Of a DNA stretch of 37,872 nucleotides, positions 8,638-16,377 are shown piece after piece (within the stretch, counting starts at the first letter, position 1; every line of letters starts with the position of its first letter). Below the pieces are notes generated by a model. The model did not search any database and was not told where the DNA came from. It saw only the letters and a program-made list of their open reading frames with translations. The position numbers and the translations under genes were made by a program. Origin of the DNA: Streptomyces sp. NBRC 110028 (lineage in GTDB: Bacteria > Actinomycetota > Actinomycetes > Streptomycetales > Streptomycetaceae); NCBI RefSeq assembly GCF_001417735.1, contig NZ_BBUZ01000056.1:1-37872 (forward strand). The letters run 5' to 3'.

Positions 8638-8647
8638 CATACGTATG
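8638..8647. promoter_or_regulatory. CATACGTATG operator before the transporter operon
   Basis: Second copy of the palindrome, 57 bases upstream of the lipoprotein ATG at 8704. GTGACA (8627-8632) is 17 bases from CTACAG (8650-8655), so the site would occupy the spacer of a plausible promoter. It shares the flank CAAACAT...C with the site at 8131. Confidence 0.7.
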
Positions 8648-8703
8648 CCCTACAGTCCTCGACGCGGAGTCGCCAACGGAGTCGACAAGACAAGGGACAT
8701 CTC

Positions 8704-10074
8704 ATGGCCGGAATCCACACCGGGGTGCGTTCGCGCCGCAGGGCGTCGACCGTCGCCGTGATGTGCGCCGCGACAGCGCTCCTCACCCTCGCTGGTTGCG
8801 GCGGCGGAGAAAGCTCGGCGAACGGGCCACATGGCTTCCCCGAGGCCAAGCAGGAAGCCTCCTCGACGATCACCGTCTGGGTGGACGCGGACCGACAGGC
8901 CGCCGCGAAGGCGTTCCAGACAGCGAACCCGGGCACCAAGATCAAGGTCGTCACCTATGACGGGTCGGCCAACGGTTCCAACTCCTTCCGGACGAAGATG
9001 CAGCTCTTCGACCGCGCCGGCAGTGGCTGGCCCGACGTCGTCTTCTCCAGCCAGAACAACGACGCGGCATGGGCCAGCCAGAAGAACGGCGGCAAGCAGG
9101 CGTTCGCGGCCGTACTGAACAAGGGCCTGGTCCCGAAGGAGACGCTCAGCAACTTCACCAAGGGCTCGCTCGACCCCTGCACGGTGGACGGCCGCGTGTA
9201 CTGCCTGCGCAACGACCTCGCCCAGGCGGTGCTCTGGTACAACGAGCCCCTGCTGGAGAAGTTCGGCTACGCCCTCCCGGCCACGTGGGAGGAGTACCGG
9301 GCGCTCGGGGAGAAGGTCGCCAAGGAGCACCCTGGCTACATCATCGGGACGGCCGGGGATGCCTGGACGCCCGAGGTGTACATGTGGGCGAGTAAGTGCC
9401 GGGCCAATGACGTGACCGGTCCCAAGTCCGTCACCGTGAGGACCGATTCGGCCGCATGCAAGCGGGCGGCCTCGATGCTGGACACCCTCCGCCACAACGG
9501 GACCGTGCCGGTGGTCAGCGTGTTCACTCCCGAGTTCTTGAAGAAATACTCCGGCAAGGTGCTGATGGTGCCGGGTCCGGCGTGGTACGCCGGCGCGATC
9601 TTCAACAACCCTGAGTCACTCGACGTGCAAGCCGGGCAGCTCGGCGTTGCCGCGCTGCCCACGTGGAAGGGCGAGAGCGAGGCCGTGACGGGGAACGTGG
9701 GTGGCGGGACCTGGTTCATGTCCAGCCATTCGAAGAACCTGAAGGCTGTCAAGAAGTTCGTAACGTTCGTCACCACAGCCGACGAGTATCAGGTCGATGC
9801 CGCACCGGGTTACCCGGCCTACGCCCCCGCCGCAGAGAAGTGGGTCGCCAAGCAGGAGGCGAGCAAGTACTACGCCACCTCGCTGCGGCCGGTGGTGACC
9901 GCGGCGTCGCGGGTCTGGTCCGGCTGGGGTTACCCCACATTCAGCCAGGAGGCGATCTGGGCGAAGACGATGACCACGGGGATCACCGGCGGCAGGTCGA
10001 TCGTGGACCTGCTCTCGACGTGGCAGACGGCGATCGAGAACCAAGCCAAGGTCAACGGATACGTGGTGAACTGA
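8704..10074 (+). CDS. Sugar ABC transporter solute-binding lipoprotein (family 1)
   Basis: 456 residues from ATG 8704, with AAGGGA nine bases upstream; the in-frame extension to 8524 crosses the operator and is not coding. A lipobox LAGC (Cys32) predicts a lipid-anchored extracellular protein. The mature part has the family 1 layout: STITVWVDADRQAAAKAFQT near the start, DVVFSSQNNDAAWA, LWYNEPLLEKFGYALPATWEEYRALGEK in the first lobe, GTWFMSSHSKNLKAVKKFVTF in the second. It captures a carbohydrate and delivers it to the two permeases that follow (one base, then a 4-base overlap). No ATPase gene accompanies them; actinomycete CUT1 importers commonly share the MsiK-type ATPase encoded elsewhere. 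Confidence 0.92.
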   Translation: MAGIHTGVRSRRRASTVAVMCAATALLTLAGCGGGESSANGPHGFPEAKQEASSTITVWVDADRQAAAKAFQTANPGTKIKVVTYDGSANGSNSFRTKMQLFDRAGSGWPDVVFSSQNNDAAWASQKNGGKQAFAAVLNKGLVPKETLSNFTKGSLDPCTVDGRVYCLRNDLAQAVLWYNEPLLEKFGYALPATWEEYRALGEKVAKEHPGYIIGTAGDAWTPEVYMWASKCRANDVTGPKSVTVRTDSAACKRAASMLDTLRHNGTVPVVSVFTPEFLKKYSGKVLMVPGPAWYAGAIFNNPESLDVQAGQLGVAALPTWKGESEAVTGNVGGGTWFMSSHSKNLKAVKKFVTFVTTADEYQVDAAPGYPAYAPAAEKWVAKQEASKYYATSLRPVVTAASRVWSGWGYPTFSQEAIWAKTMTTGITGGRSIVDLLSTWQTAIENQAKVNGYVVN

Positions 10075-10075
10075 A

Positions 10076-11029
10076 ATGACCCTCGCTCCTTCGAGTGGCC
10101 AGATGACCATCGATGCCTCGGAGGGGCGGCGGTCACGCCGGGGCGGCGGCAAGCCGGCCGGCCGCGCCTTCGCCCGCAGTCCGATCGGCTATGTCTTCGT
10201 CTCGCCCTACGCTTTGCTCACCATCACCTTTGGGATCGTTCCCTCGCTCTACGCGGTACTGCTGGCCTTCACGGACGCCGACGGTGGATTCGCGGGCTTC
10301 GACAACTTCACCAAGGTCATTGACGACTTCCGGTTCTGGCCGGCGGTGTTCCACGTGACCATCTATCTCGTCATCTGGCTCCTCGGGCTGGTCGTCTTCG
10401 TCGTCGGCCTGGCGTTGACGGTGCACGCCATCGGCGTCCGGTCGGTGAGCACGACCCTGCGCTTCGTCTACTACCTGCCCGGCGCGCTCGCGGGCGCGTC
10501 CAGCGTCCTGTTGTGGCTCTTCGTCCTCGATCCGACGGCGAGCCCGGTCAGTGGTCTGCTCAGCGCGATGGGGTTCGACACCTTCGTACAGGTGATTCAA
10601 CCGGGCAACCTTCCGGTCATCTTCGCCATCATCGCGTTCTGGACCGGAGCCGGCGGGTGGATCATCATCATGTACGGCGCCCTCAACAACATCAGCACAG
10701 AGGTGATCGAGGCCGCCCGCATCGACGGTGCGAACGCCATCCGGATCGCGTTGCGGATCCAGCTTCCGATGCTGCGCAAGTGGGTCGCCTACATGGGCGT
10801 CATGTCGCTCGCGGCCGGCACCCAGCTGTTCATCGAGCCACAGCTGCTCAGCCAGGCCAGCAACGCGGTGGTGCCCAATGACTACTCACTCAACCAGCTG
10901 GCTTACCAGTACGCGTTCCAGCAGAACGACTTCAACGGCGCGGCCGCGATCTCGTTGATCCTGCTGGTCGTCGCGCTCCTGCTGTCCTGGGTGTTCGTGA
11001 CCCGTGGCGGCCTCTTCGAGAAGGAATGA
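10076..11029 (+). CDS. Sugar ABC transporter permease 1 (MalF type)
   Basis: 317 residues, starting one base after the lipoprotein stop. Six hydrophobic segments are visible, beginning with IGYVFVSPYALLTITFGIVPS, the usual first helix of CUT1 permeases. The EAA loop that docks the ATPase is EAARIDGANAIRIALRIQLP. It forms the membrane channel with the next gene product. It overlaps that gene by four bases (ATGA at 11026), indicating translational coupling. Confidence 0.93.
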   Translation: MTLAPSSGQMTIDASEGRRSRRGGGKPAGRAFARSPIGYVFVSPYALLTITFGIVPSLYAVLLAFTDADGGFAGFDNFTKVIDDFRFWPAVFHVTIYLVIWLLGLVVFVVGLALTVHAIGVRSVSTTLRFVYYLPGALAGASSVLLWLFVLDPTASPVSGLLSAMGFDTFVQVIQPGNLPVIFAIIAFWTGAGGWIIIMYGALNNISTEVIEAARIDGANAIRIALRIQLPMLRKWVAYMGVMSLAAGTQLFIEPQLLSQASNAVVPNDYSLNQLAYQYAFQQNDFNGAAAISLILLVVALLLSWVFVTRGGLFEKE

Positions 11030-11934
11030 CCATGGCCGCACTCTCCACCGAACGCCGTCGGTCGAGCCTGAGCGGATGGAGCGGGCGCTCCATCATCGGC
11101 GTCCTGCTCATTGTCTTCATCCTGTTCTTCGCCGTCCCGATCGCCTGGCTGCTCCTCGCGGTCACGAAATCCTCGAAATCGCTCGTCGTCGCCCACCCGT
11201 TCTCTCCCGGGTCCTGGTCGGACCTCGTCGCCAACTGGCATCAGCTGTTCGATTTCCAGGACGGTGCGGTGACGACATGGATCGGGAACTCGGCCCTGTA
11301 CGCGATCGGCGCCCTGGTGATCACGCTTCTCGTGAGTATCCCGGCCGGCTACGCACTCGCGCTCACGGAGTTCAGGCTTCGGCAGGCGCTGCTCGTGCTG
11401 ACCCTCGTCGTCATGCTGATCCCCAGCACCGCATTGGTGCTGCCCATCTTCCTCGAGCTGAACAGTGTCGGTCTGATCGGCAGCCCGCTGTCAGTGATCC
11501 TGCCCATGTCGTTCTTCCCGTTCGGCGTCTACCTCACCTACATCTACTTCTCGACCAGCATCCCCCGCGACATCCTCGCCGCCGCGCGCATCGACGGCTG
11601 CAGCGCGTTCCAGGTCTTCACGCGGGTCGCCCTTCCGCTGGCCGCCCCGATCGTCGCGCTGGTGGCGTTCTTCAGCTTTGTGCAGAACTGGAACAACTTC
11701 TTCCTCCCGTTCGTGATGCTCCCCTCCAGTGACGGCTACCCGATCCAGGTCGGGCTCACCTCGCTTCTGGCCGCAACCCCGGCCTTCAATCCCAGCTCCG
11801 CGGGATCCGACTCCGTTCAGCTGCCCACCTTGGCACTGGGGACGATCGTGTCGATCCTGCCCGTCCTGATCGTCTTCCTGTTCTCCCAGCGATTCCTGGT
11901 CGCGGGCATGACAGCTGGGGGAACCAAGGAATGA
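11026..11934 (+). CDS. Sugar ABC transporter permease 2 (MalG type)
   Basis: 302 residues from ATG 11026 with six membrane segments. The EAA-type loop reads AAARIDGCSAFQVFTRVALP and is followed by the conserved APIVALVAFFSFVQNWNNFFLP. The C-terminus FLFSQRFLVAGMTAGGTKE matches the usual QRYFVxGLTAGAVKG ending of MalG-type permeases. It ends 31 bases before the dehydratase gene, which has its own Shine-Dalgarno sequence, so transport and catabolism are in one transcription unit. Confidence 0.93.
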   Translation: MTMAALSTERRRSSLSGWSGRSIIGVLLIVFILFFAVPIAWLLLAVTKSSKSLVVAHPFSPGSWSDLVANWHQLFDFQDGAVTTWIGNSALYAIGALVITLLVSIPAGYALALTEFRLRQALLVLTLVVMLIPSTALVLPIFLELNSVGLIGSPLSVILPMSFFPFGVYLTYIYFSTSIPRDILAAARIDGCSAFQVFTRVALPLAAPIVALVAFFSFVQNWNNFFLPFVMLPSSDGYPIQVGLTSLLAATPAFNPSSAGSDSVQLPTLALGTIVSILPVLIVFLFSQRFLVAGMTAGGTKE

Positions 11935-11965
11935 CCGCTAGCGCATGCAAGGAGAACCACTGCCG

Positions 11966-13147
11966 ATGAAGATCACTGGGTACCGCAGCCTGAGCACCGT
12001 CCATGACTGGGGCAGAATCACCGGGGACGTCAACGGTGTCCAGCCCGATCACGCGACGCCGCTCCCGATCCTCATCATCGAAACCGACACCGGAATCGAG
12101 GGGGTCGGCCTCGGGGACCACGCCGACATCGCGCGTGTCTTCCCCGCGATCGAGGGCGATGACCCGCGGTCGGCCGTGGCGCTCTACGACCGGATGCTCG
12201 CCTGGGTGTTCAAGGCCGGTCACGCAGGATCCACCTTCGGCACCATCGGGGCCGTCGACATGGCCCTGTGGGACATCAAGGCCAAGGCGGCCGACGAACC
12301 GCTTTGGCGGACCCTCGGGGCCCGCTCGCGCTTCGTACCCGGGTACGCGTCCGGTCTCGAGTACGGCCTGACCGATGAAGAGCTCGCCAACCTCTACGGT
12401 CGGTTCGCGGACCGCGGCTTCAAGGCCGGCAAGCTCAAAGGTGGCCGCGATCTCGACCGCGACCTGCCTCGGCTGGAGATCATGCGCGACATTCTCAGCC
12501 GCAACTCCCGCCGACCGGCGCTCATGTTCGACGCCAACGAGTCGTGGAACCACGCCCAGGCGGCCCGGTATGTCGCGGCCATCGAGCAACGCGTGGATCT
12601 CACCTGGGTGGAGGAACCGCTACGCCGGTGGGATGCGGCCGGAATGGCCGCGCTGCGCGGTAAGGTGCGCGCAGCGATCGCAAGCGGCGAGAACCTGACC
12701 GGGCTGGAGCAGTACCGCCCACTGCTGGATGCCAACGCGGTCGACATCGTGCAGGTCGGCAACGTGTGGGGGATCACCCACTTCCTCCGTGTCGCGACGC
12801 TCGCGCACGCCCACGATCTGCCGGTGAGTCCCGTCGCGTACAACGCGAACCCGGTGGCGCACGCGGCCGCCGCCGTGCCGAACCTTCTGACCCACGAAGT
12901 CCAGGATCTCCTCTTTCCCGTCGGTCTCGACGTCGACCAGCAGTTCGACGACGGAGGCATCGTCCTGGGCGATCGCCCGGGGATCGGGATCGTGGTCGAC
13001 GAGTCCCAGATGTCACCAGTCGGCGCCGCGGCGCCCCAGCCCGCGGCAACCGGACCGCACATCCGGCCCGAACGCGCTGCCCTGCGGCTGGTGGCCGAGC
13101 CGGACCTGATGGACGCCCCGTTGCACCCCGGAGACCGGCCCTCGTGA
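11966..13147 (+). CDS. Enolase-superfamily (mandelate racemase type) sugar-acid dehydratase
   Basis: 393 residues from ATG 11966, preceded by AAGGAG; the ATG at 11945 lies before that ribosome site. The capping domain is residues 1-125 and the barrel follows. Visible residues are the KLK lysine pair (GFKAGKLKGG), metal ligands in MFDANESW, WVEEPL and ASGENL. Family members remove water from aldonates such as fuconate, rhamnonate or galactonate. The position where mandelate racemase relatives carry the SPH catalytic His here reads SPVAYNANP, with a His further on (PVAHAAAAVPN). The C-terminal 45 residues are Pro/Ala-rich and look like an extension. Its place after the importer and before mutarotase and lactonase relatives argues for a deoxy-sugar acid substrate. 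Confidence 0.82.
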   Translation: MKITGYRSLSTVHDWGRITGDVNGVQPDHATPLPILIIETDTGIEGVGLGDHADIARVFPAIEGDDPRSAVALYDRMLAWVFKAGHAGSTFGTIGAVDMALWDIKAKAADEPLWRTLGARSRFVPGYASGLEYGLTDEELANLYGRFADRGFKAGKLKGGRDLDRDLPRLEIMRDILSRNSRRPALMFDANESWNHAQAARYVAAIEQRVDLTWVEEPLRRWDAAGMAALRGKVRAAIASGENLTGLEQYRPLLDANAVDIVQVGNVWGITHFLRVATLAHAHDLPVSPVAYNANPVAHAAAAVPNLLTHEVQDLLFPVGLDVDQQFDDGGIVLGDRPGIGIVVDESQMSPVGAAAPQPAATGPHIRPERAALRLVAEPDLMDAPLHPGDRPS

Positions 13148-13484
13148 CCCGTCGGTCTGAGCGCAGGGCCTTCGTCGTGGGTGTGCGGCCCGAGAAGCGC
13201 GAGGAGTACCTGGCGCCGCACCGGGCCGCGCCGGCCGAGCGTCGAGCGGAAGCTCACCGAATGCGACGTGTGCGACTACCAGCATCTTCATATTCGGCGA
13301 CCTCCCCTTCTCCTCCTACGAGTACGTCGAGGAGGACCACGAGGCGGACATGCGACGGATCGCCGACGACCCGGCTACGCAAGAATGGTGGACGCACACC
13401 GACCCGTGTCAGGTGAGGATTGCCGAGGAGCGGGTTCCCCGGGCGCGGTGGCAGCCTGTCGTTGAAGTCTGGCACCTCGCATGA
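13144..13484 (+). pseudogene. L-rhamnose/L-fucose mutarotase family (RhaM-like), broken by two +1 shifts
   Basis: The gene is readable only by changing frame twice. Frame 1 from GTG 13144, overlapping the dehydratase stop, gives RRAFVVGVRPEKREEYLAPH. Near 13225-13235 one extra base moves it to VERKLTECDVCDYQ. Near 13280 a second extra base moves it to IFIFGDLPFSSYEYVEEDHE, ADMRRIADDPATQEWWTHTD and VVEVWHLA, ending at TGA 13482-13484. The full product would be about 110 residues, normal for COG3254 mutarotases, which interconvert alpha and beta anomers of L-rhamnose (some are annotated for L-fucose). Either a recent pseudogene or two sequencing errors; all domain motifs survive. Confidence 0.75.
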
Positions 13485-14065
13485 GTGCCGGTCTCGTCGC
13501 ACGGGCGGACCTCGAGGCGGAGGTCGGACCTCGGCTCGACCGGATCCGCGAGAACGCTGCTGTTCCCGTCGTCGGGGTGCGGCATCTGGCCCACATCGCC
13601 CCGGACCCGCAGTGGATGATGCGTGAGGAGATCAGCACAGGCCTCATCGTGCGCGAGTGGCAACTCCCTCAGGCAGCTCACCTGGCCGCGCGCCACAGCG
13701 GACTCCGCTTCGTCCCCGATCACCTGGGCGGTCCGCCCGAGCCCGGACAGGACATGAGCAGGTGGGCGTCGCGGCTGCGGCAACTCGCGCGGCAACCGAA
13801 CGTCGTCGCGAGGGTCTCGGGACTCACATCGGCCCTCGCCCCCGGGTCATGGCGTGCAACCGATCTCGCTGCCCAGGTAACGATCGCCCTGGAATCCTTC
13901 GGCTCTGAGCGTCTTCTCCACGGCTCCGACTGGCCGTCGGCCGAGTTCGGCGGGGGAACGGCGCCCTGGAAGTCCGCTGCGGAAGCCCTGCTCGACGGGC
14001 TCTCCCCCGCGGCACGCGCGAGGGTGTTCGGCGGCAACGCCGCCGACGTCTACTCGCTTTCCTGA
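13481..14065 (+). pseudogene. Amidohydrolase 2 family (sugar lactonase type), N-terminally truncated
   Basis: 194 residues from ATG 13481, which overlaps the mutarotase stop as ATGA. Related PF04909 lactonases (L-fuconolactonase, L-rhamnono-lactonase) are about 280 residues and start with an HxH metal site (DAHHHLWD). Here the frame begins mid-barrel (AGLVARADLEAEVGPRLD, then VVGVRHLAHIAPDPQWM) and goes on through QLPQAAHLAA, LRFVPDHLGG and the final metal or catalytic Asp in LLHGSDWPS to a normal ending (VFGGNAADVYSLS). About 75-85 residues with the HxH site are lost, and a further ten or so seem missing near TGLIVREWQLP. It could be translated but is unlikely to be an active lactonase. Its last 16 bases overlap the converging regulator gene. 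Confidence 0.75.
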
Positions 14066-14832
14066 CCGAGCGCCCGGCCGCGCGCCCGCGGCGCGTGGTC
14101 GGGCAGCCGGCGACGCTCCCACGAAACGTGGATGTGATCATGCATCGCCTTCTGGGCCGCGGCGACGTCCTGCCGTGAGATGGCATCGATGATCGCCGCG
14201 TGTTCCTTCAGCGTCAGCGCGAATGCGTCGGGCGGGTCGATGCCCTGGTAGCGGCTGGACTCCACGGCCCGTTTGTACAACTGCTTGGCGATGTTCTCCG
14301 CCAGCCGGTTGCCGGAGATCTCCATGAGCGCGTAGTGGAACACCACATCCGCCTGCCGGAAGGAGTCCGTCTCGGACACACTTTCACGCATCGTGGTCAA
14401 CGCGTTCTCCAGCCTCCTCAACCCTTCCGCACTACGAGATCCGGCAACCGCGCCCGCCATCGCCGACTCAAGGCTCGCCCGCACGATCGTCAGCTCGTCC
14501 AGGACGCCGAGCGTCTCATCGTTGTCGATCAACGCGGACAGCACCACCGGATCGAGCATGTTCCAGTAGCCCGGCGCCCGCACCTGAGTGCCGCGCCCCT
14601 GGGAAACGATCACCAGCCCCTTCTCCTCGAGCCGCTTCACCGATTCACGCAGGACCGTGCGACTCACGCCGAAGTGTTCGCTCAGCGGACCCTCCGGGGG
14701 CAGCAACTCGCCTTCCTTCAGCCGCCCCGTCACGATGAGGTCGACGAGCTCGGAAACGACGGCAACACCCAAGCGGCCGGCGGGAAGACGTCGCGGGAAC
14801 AGAGGGGCTGCGGGATGCGGCTCGGTTGGCAT
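14050..14832 (-). CDS. FCD-domain GntR (FadR subfamily) transcriptional regulator
   Basis: 260 residues from ATG 14832. Residues about 20-90 form the GntR winged helix (LVDLIVTGRLKEGELLPPEG, LSEHFGVSRTVLRESVKRLE, GRGTQVR). Residues 100-245 form the all-helical FCD ligand domain with metal-binding His/Asp candidates in ADVVFHYALMEISGN, LKEHAAIIDAI and MHDHIH. FadR-type regulators bind short palindromes and are released by sugar acids or related carboxylates. Its own start codon is part of a CATACGTATG palindrome, and two more copies precede the beta-helix and importer genes, so it most likely represses itself and the whole locus. It converges on the amidohydrolase remnant, overlapping it by 16 bases. 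Confidence 0.92.
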   Translation of the reverse strand: MPTEPHPAAPLFPRRLPAGRLGVAVVSELVDLIVTGRLKEGELLPPEGPLSEHFGVSRTVLRESVKRLEEKGLVIVSQGRGTQVRAPGYWNMLDPVVLSALIDNDETLGVLDELTIVRASLESAMAGAVAGSRSAEGLRRLENALTTMRESVSETDSFRQADVVFHYALMEISGNRLAENIAKQLYKRAVESSRYQGIDPPDAFALTLKEHAAIIDAISRQDVAAAQKAMHDHIHVSWERRRLPDHAPRARGRALGQESE

Positions 14833-14839
14833 ACGTATG
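14830..14839. promoter_or_regulatory. CATACGTATG operator overlapping the gntR start codon
   Basis: Third copy of the palindrome. The final ATG of the palindrome on the minus strand is the start codon of the regulator. A bound regulator would cover the translation start region, which fits tight autorepression of a short-leader or leaderless transcript. Confidence 0.65.
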
Positions 14840-14842
14840 ACC

Positions 14843-14989
14843 TTACCGCTCGATCAATCTGCGGTTGAGGACGTCCCTGGTCCACGACATGTCGTGAACT
14901 TCAACGCCCCGGTCGCAGAGTCGTTCACGATGTACGCCCTCGGAGCCGCCGGTAGTGGCATGGCGAATCAGGGCCTGGACCAGAGCGGT
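14843..14989 (-). other. Unrecognised coding fragment between stops
   Basis: A 48-codon leftward frame bounded by stops reads ALVQALIRHATTGGSEGVHR, then DRGVEVHDMSWTRDVLNRRL, ending TAA at 14843. It has the look of a protein C-terminus, but I do not recognise the family. It sits directly upstream of the gntR promoter, next to transposase scraps, and is probably a remnant. Confidence 0.25.
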
Positions 14990-15118
14990 TTACCCGTTCG
15001 CCTGCGGCGACGGCCTGGCCGGCCGGGTCCGACGCGCGGCCGAACTCCAGGCCGGTCGGCCGCGCAGGACACGGCCGTCATTGGCCTCTGGTTGCTCTGT
15101 TTCGCCAACTCGGGTGCC

Positions 15119-15235
15119 TTACAGATGGTTCACGCAGAAGTGGGTGAGGCGCTCGACGGCAGCGTCGGCGAAGACGTGCAGGCGCGCGCCGGTCAGCGTG
15201 CGGACTTCGAAGAGATCGTGGGCGAGTAGGGCCGC
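15119..15235 (-). mobile_element. Integrase-core transposase scrap
   Basis: AALLAHDLFEVRTLTGARLH resembles the start of the rve core in actinomycete integrase-type transposases (DFF-TVTLTGARLYVLAVIEHATRR), then departs into unrelated sequence and stops. Fewer than 40 residues remain. Confidence 0.4.
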
Positions 15236-15284
15236 CTGGCTCTGCCGCGACCGCGCCATCCTCGCCGGTCTGCTCCGCGGGCGC

Positions 15285-15463
15285 GGATCCCAGCGGCAGT
15301 GGCGACCTGGCCGCGGGCCGTCTCCAGGGCGATGGTGAAGCTCATCCGGTCCGGCTCCAGACGCGGTCGGCTGGCGTCGGCGTCGGCGGTGATCCGTATG
15401 AGGGCTTGGTAGACGGTCAGCAGGGCGTACGCCTCCTGGTCGACGGCGTTGCCGAATGCTCAT
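15285..15463 (-). mobile_element. IS4-type (DDE) transposase, C-terminal scrap
   Basis: The leftward frame reads GNAVDQEAYALLTVYQALIR, then ADASRPRLEPDRMSFTIALE and TARGQVATAAGI, the C-terminal block of Streptomyces IS4-family transposases (EVFALLTVYQALR...PDRASFTIALQTARD). It is cut off on both sides. No inverted repeats were found. With the scrap at 15119 it fills the roughly 750-base gap between the regulator and the hydratase gene. Confidence 0.6.
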
Positions 15464-15502
15464 CCGTGCAGGTCACGCGGCCGGGCAGGGCAGCACCGGG
15501 CA

Positions 15503-15522
15503 GGGGACCACACAGGGTCCCC
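15503..15522 (-). terminator. Hairpin downstream of the hydratase gene
   Basis: GGGGACC and GGTCCCC pair perfectly around a six-base loop, 67 bases beyond the hydratase stop. There is no T-tract, so this is a modest terminator candidate. Confidence 0.4.
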
Positions 15523-15588
15523 GCCGAGCACATCCGCCGGCCCGGGCGCGCCGGATCCGGAGGGGCCGGTGGTGGGGGGGGCGACGCC

Positions 15589-16377
15589 TCAGGTGAAGGT
15601 TACCGAGACCGGCCCGAGGCCGCTGAAGCGTGCCTCGATCCGCTGGCCCGCGCTGACGAACGGGGCGCCGGTCATGGTGCCGGGCAGCACCAGGTGGCCG
15701 GGCTGCGGCGCGGTGCCGAAGTCGGCGAGGGTGTTGGCCAGCCAGGCGACCGCGGCGGCGGGGTGGCCCAGTACCTCGCCGCCGCTGCCCGAGGCGACCC
15801 GTTCGCCGTCGACCACCAGGTCGACCAGGACGGCGGCGAGGTCGGGCGCCTCGGCCAGGGGTGTCCAGGCACCGTGGACCAGACCGGCGGAACTGGCGTT
15901 GTCGGCCACCGTGTCGGCCAGGGTGATCTTCCAGTCGCGGATCCGGCTGTCGACGATCTCCAGGGCCGGGGCGACCGCCTCCGTGGCGGCGAGGACGTCC
16001 TCGACGGTGACGCCCGGTCCGCGCAGCGGCTCGGCGAGCCGGAAGCAGATCTCCGGTTCGATGCGCGGGGCGCAGTAGCGCGCGGCGGGTACGGTGCCGC
16101 CGTCGGGGTGGACCATGTCGTCCAGCAGATGGCCGAAGTCCGGCTCGTCCACGCCGAGGAGCTGCTGCATCGCGGCCGCGGTGAGCCCGACCTTGTGGCC
16201 GACGACCGTACCGCCCACGGCCAGGCGCCGGGTGATGTTGTCGCGCTGGACGGCGTAGGCGTCGGCCACGGTCAGGCCGGGCATCAGCTCCGACAGCGGG
16301 TCGACCGGCGTCACGCGCCGCTCGGCCTCCCGCAACAGCCGGGCGGCTTCCTCGCGCTGTGCGCCGGTCAGGGTCAT
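15589..16377 (-). CDS. 2-keto-4-pentenoate hydratase family (FAH superfamily) enzyme
   Basis: 262 residues from ATG 16377, with GAGGAG seven bases upstream. The sequence fits MhpD/DmpE-type hydratases, which add water to 2-hydroxypenta-2,4-dienoates in meta-cleavage pathways: GGTVVGHKVGLTAAAMQQLL, then IEPEICFRLAEPLRGPG and AVAPALEIVDSRI carrying the acidic metal ligands, and a C-terminal GTMTGAPFVSAGQRIEARFSG. Meta-cleavage partners (aldolase, acetaldehyde dehydrogenase, dioxygenase) are absent, so the gene is an orphan. FAH-fold enzymes also act on diketo-deoxy sugar acids, so a role downstream of the neighbouring sugar locus cannot be excluded, but the sequence looks like a hydratase. Confidence 0.85.
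   Translation of the reverse strand: MTLTGAQREEAARLLREAERRVTPVDPLSELMPGLTVADAYAVQRDNITRRLAVGGTVVGHKVGLTAAAMQQLLGVDEPDFGHLLDDMVHPDGGTVPAARYCAPRIEPEICFRLAEPLRGPGVTVEDVLAATEAVAPALEIVDSRIRDWKITLADTVADNASSAGLVHGAWTPLAEAPDLAAVLVDLVVDGERVASGSGGEVLGHPAAAVAWLANTLADFGTAPQPGHLVLPGTMTGAPFVSAGQRIEARFSGLGPVSVTFT

Noticed and set aside
8524..8703. 60-residue N-terminal extension of the importer lipoprotein
   Set aside because: It would run across the CATACGTATG operator and put the signal peptide internal; ATG 8704 gives a normal lipoprotein signal.
15589..16377. Hydratase gene as the final diketo-deoxy-sugar-acid hydrolase of the sugar locus
   Set aside because: The motifs fit meta-cleavage hydratases better; it has no CATACGTATG site and is separated from the locus by transposase scraps.
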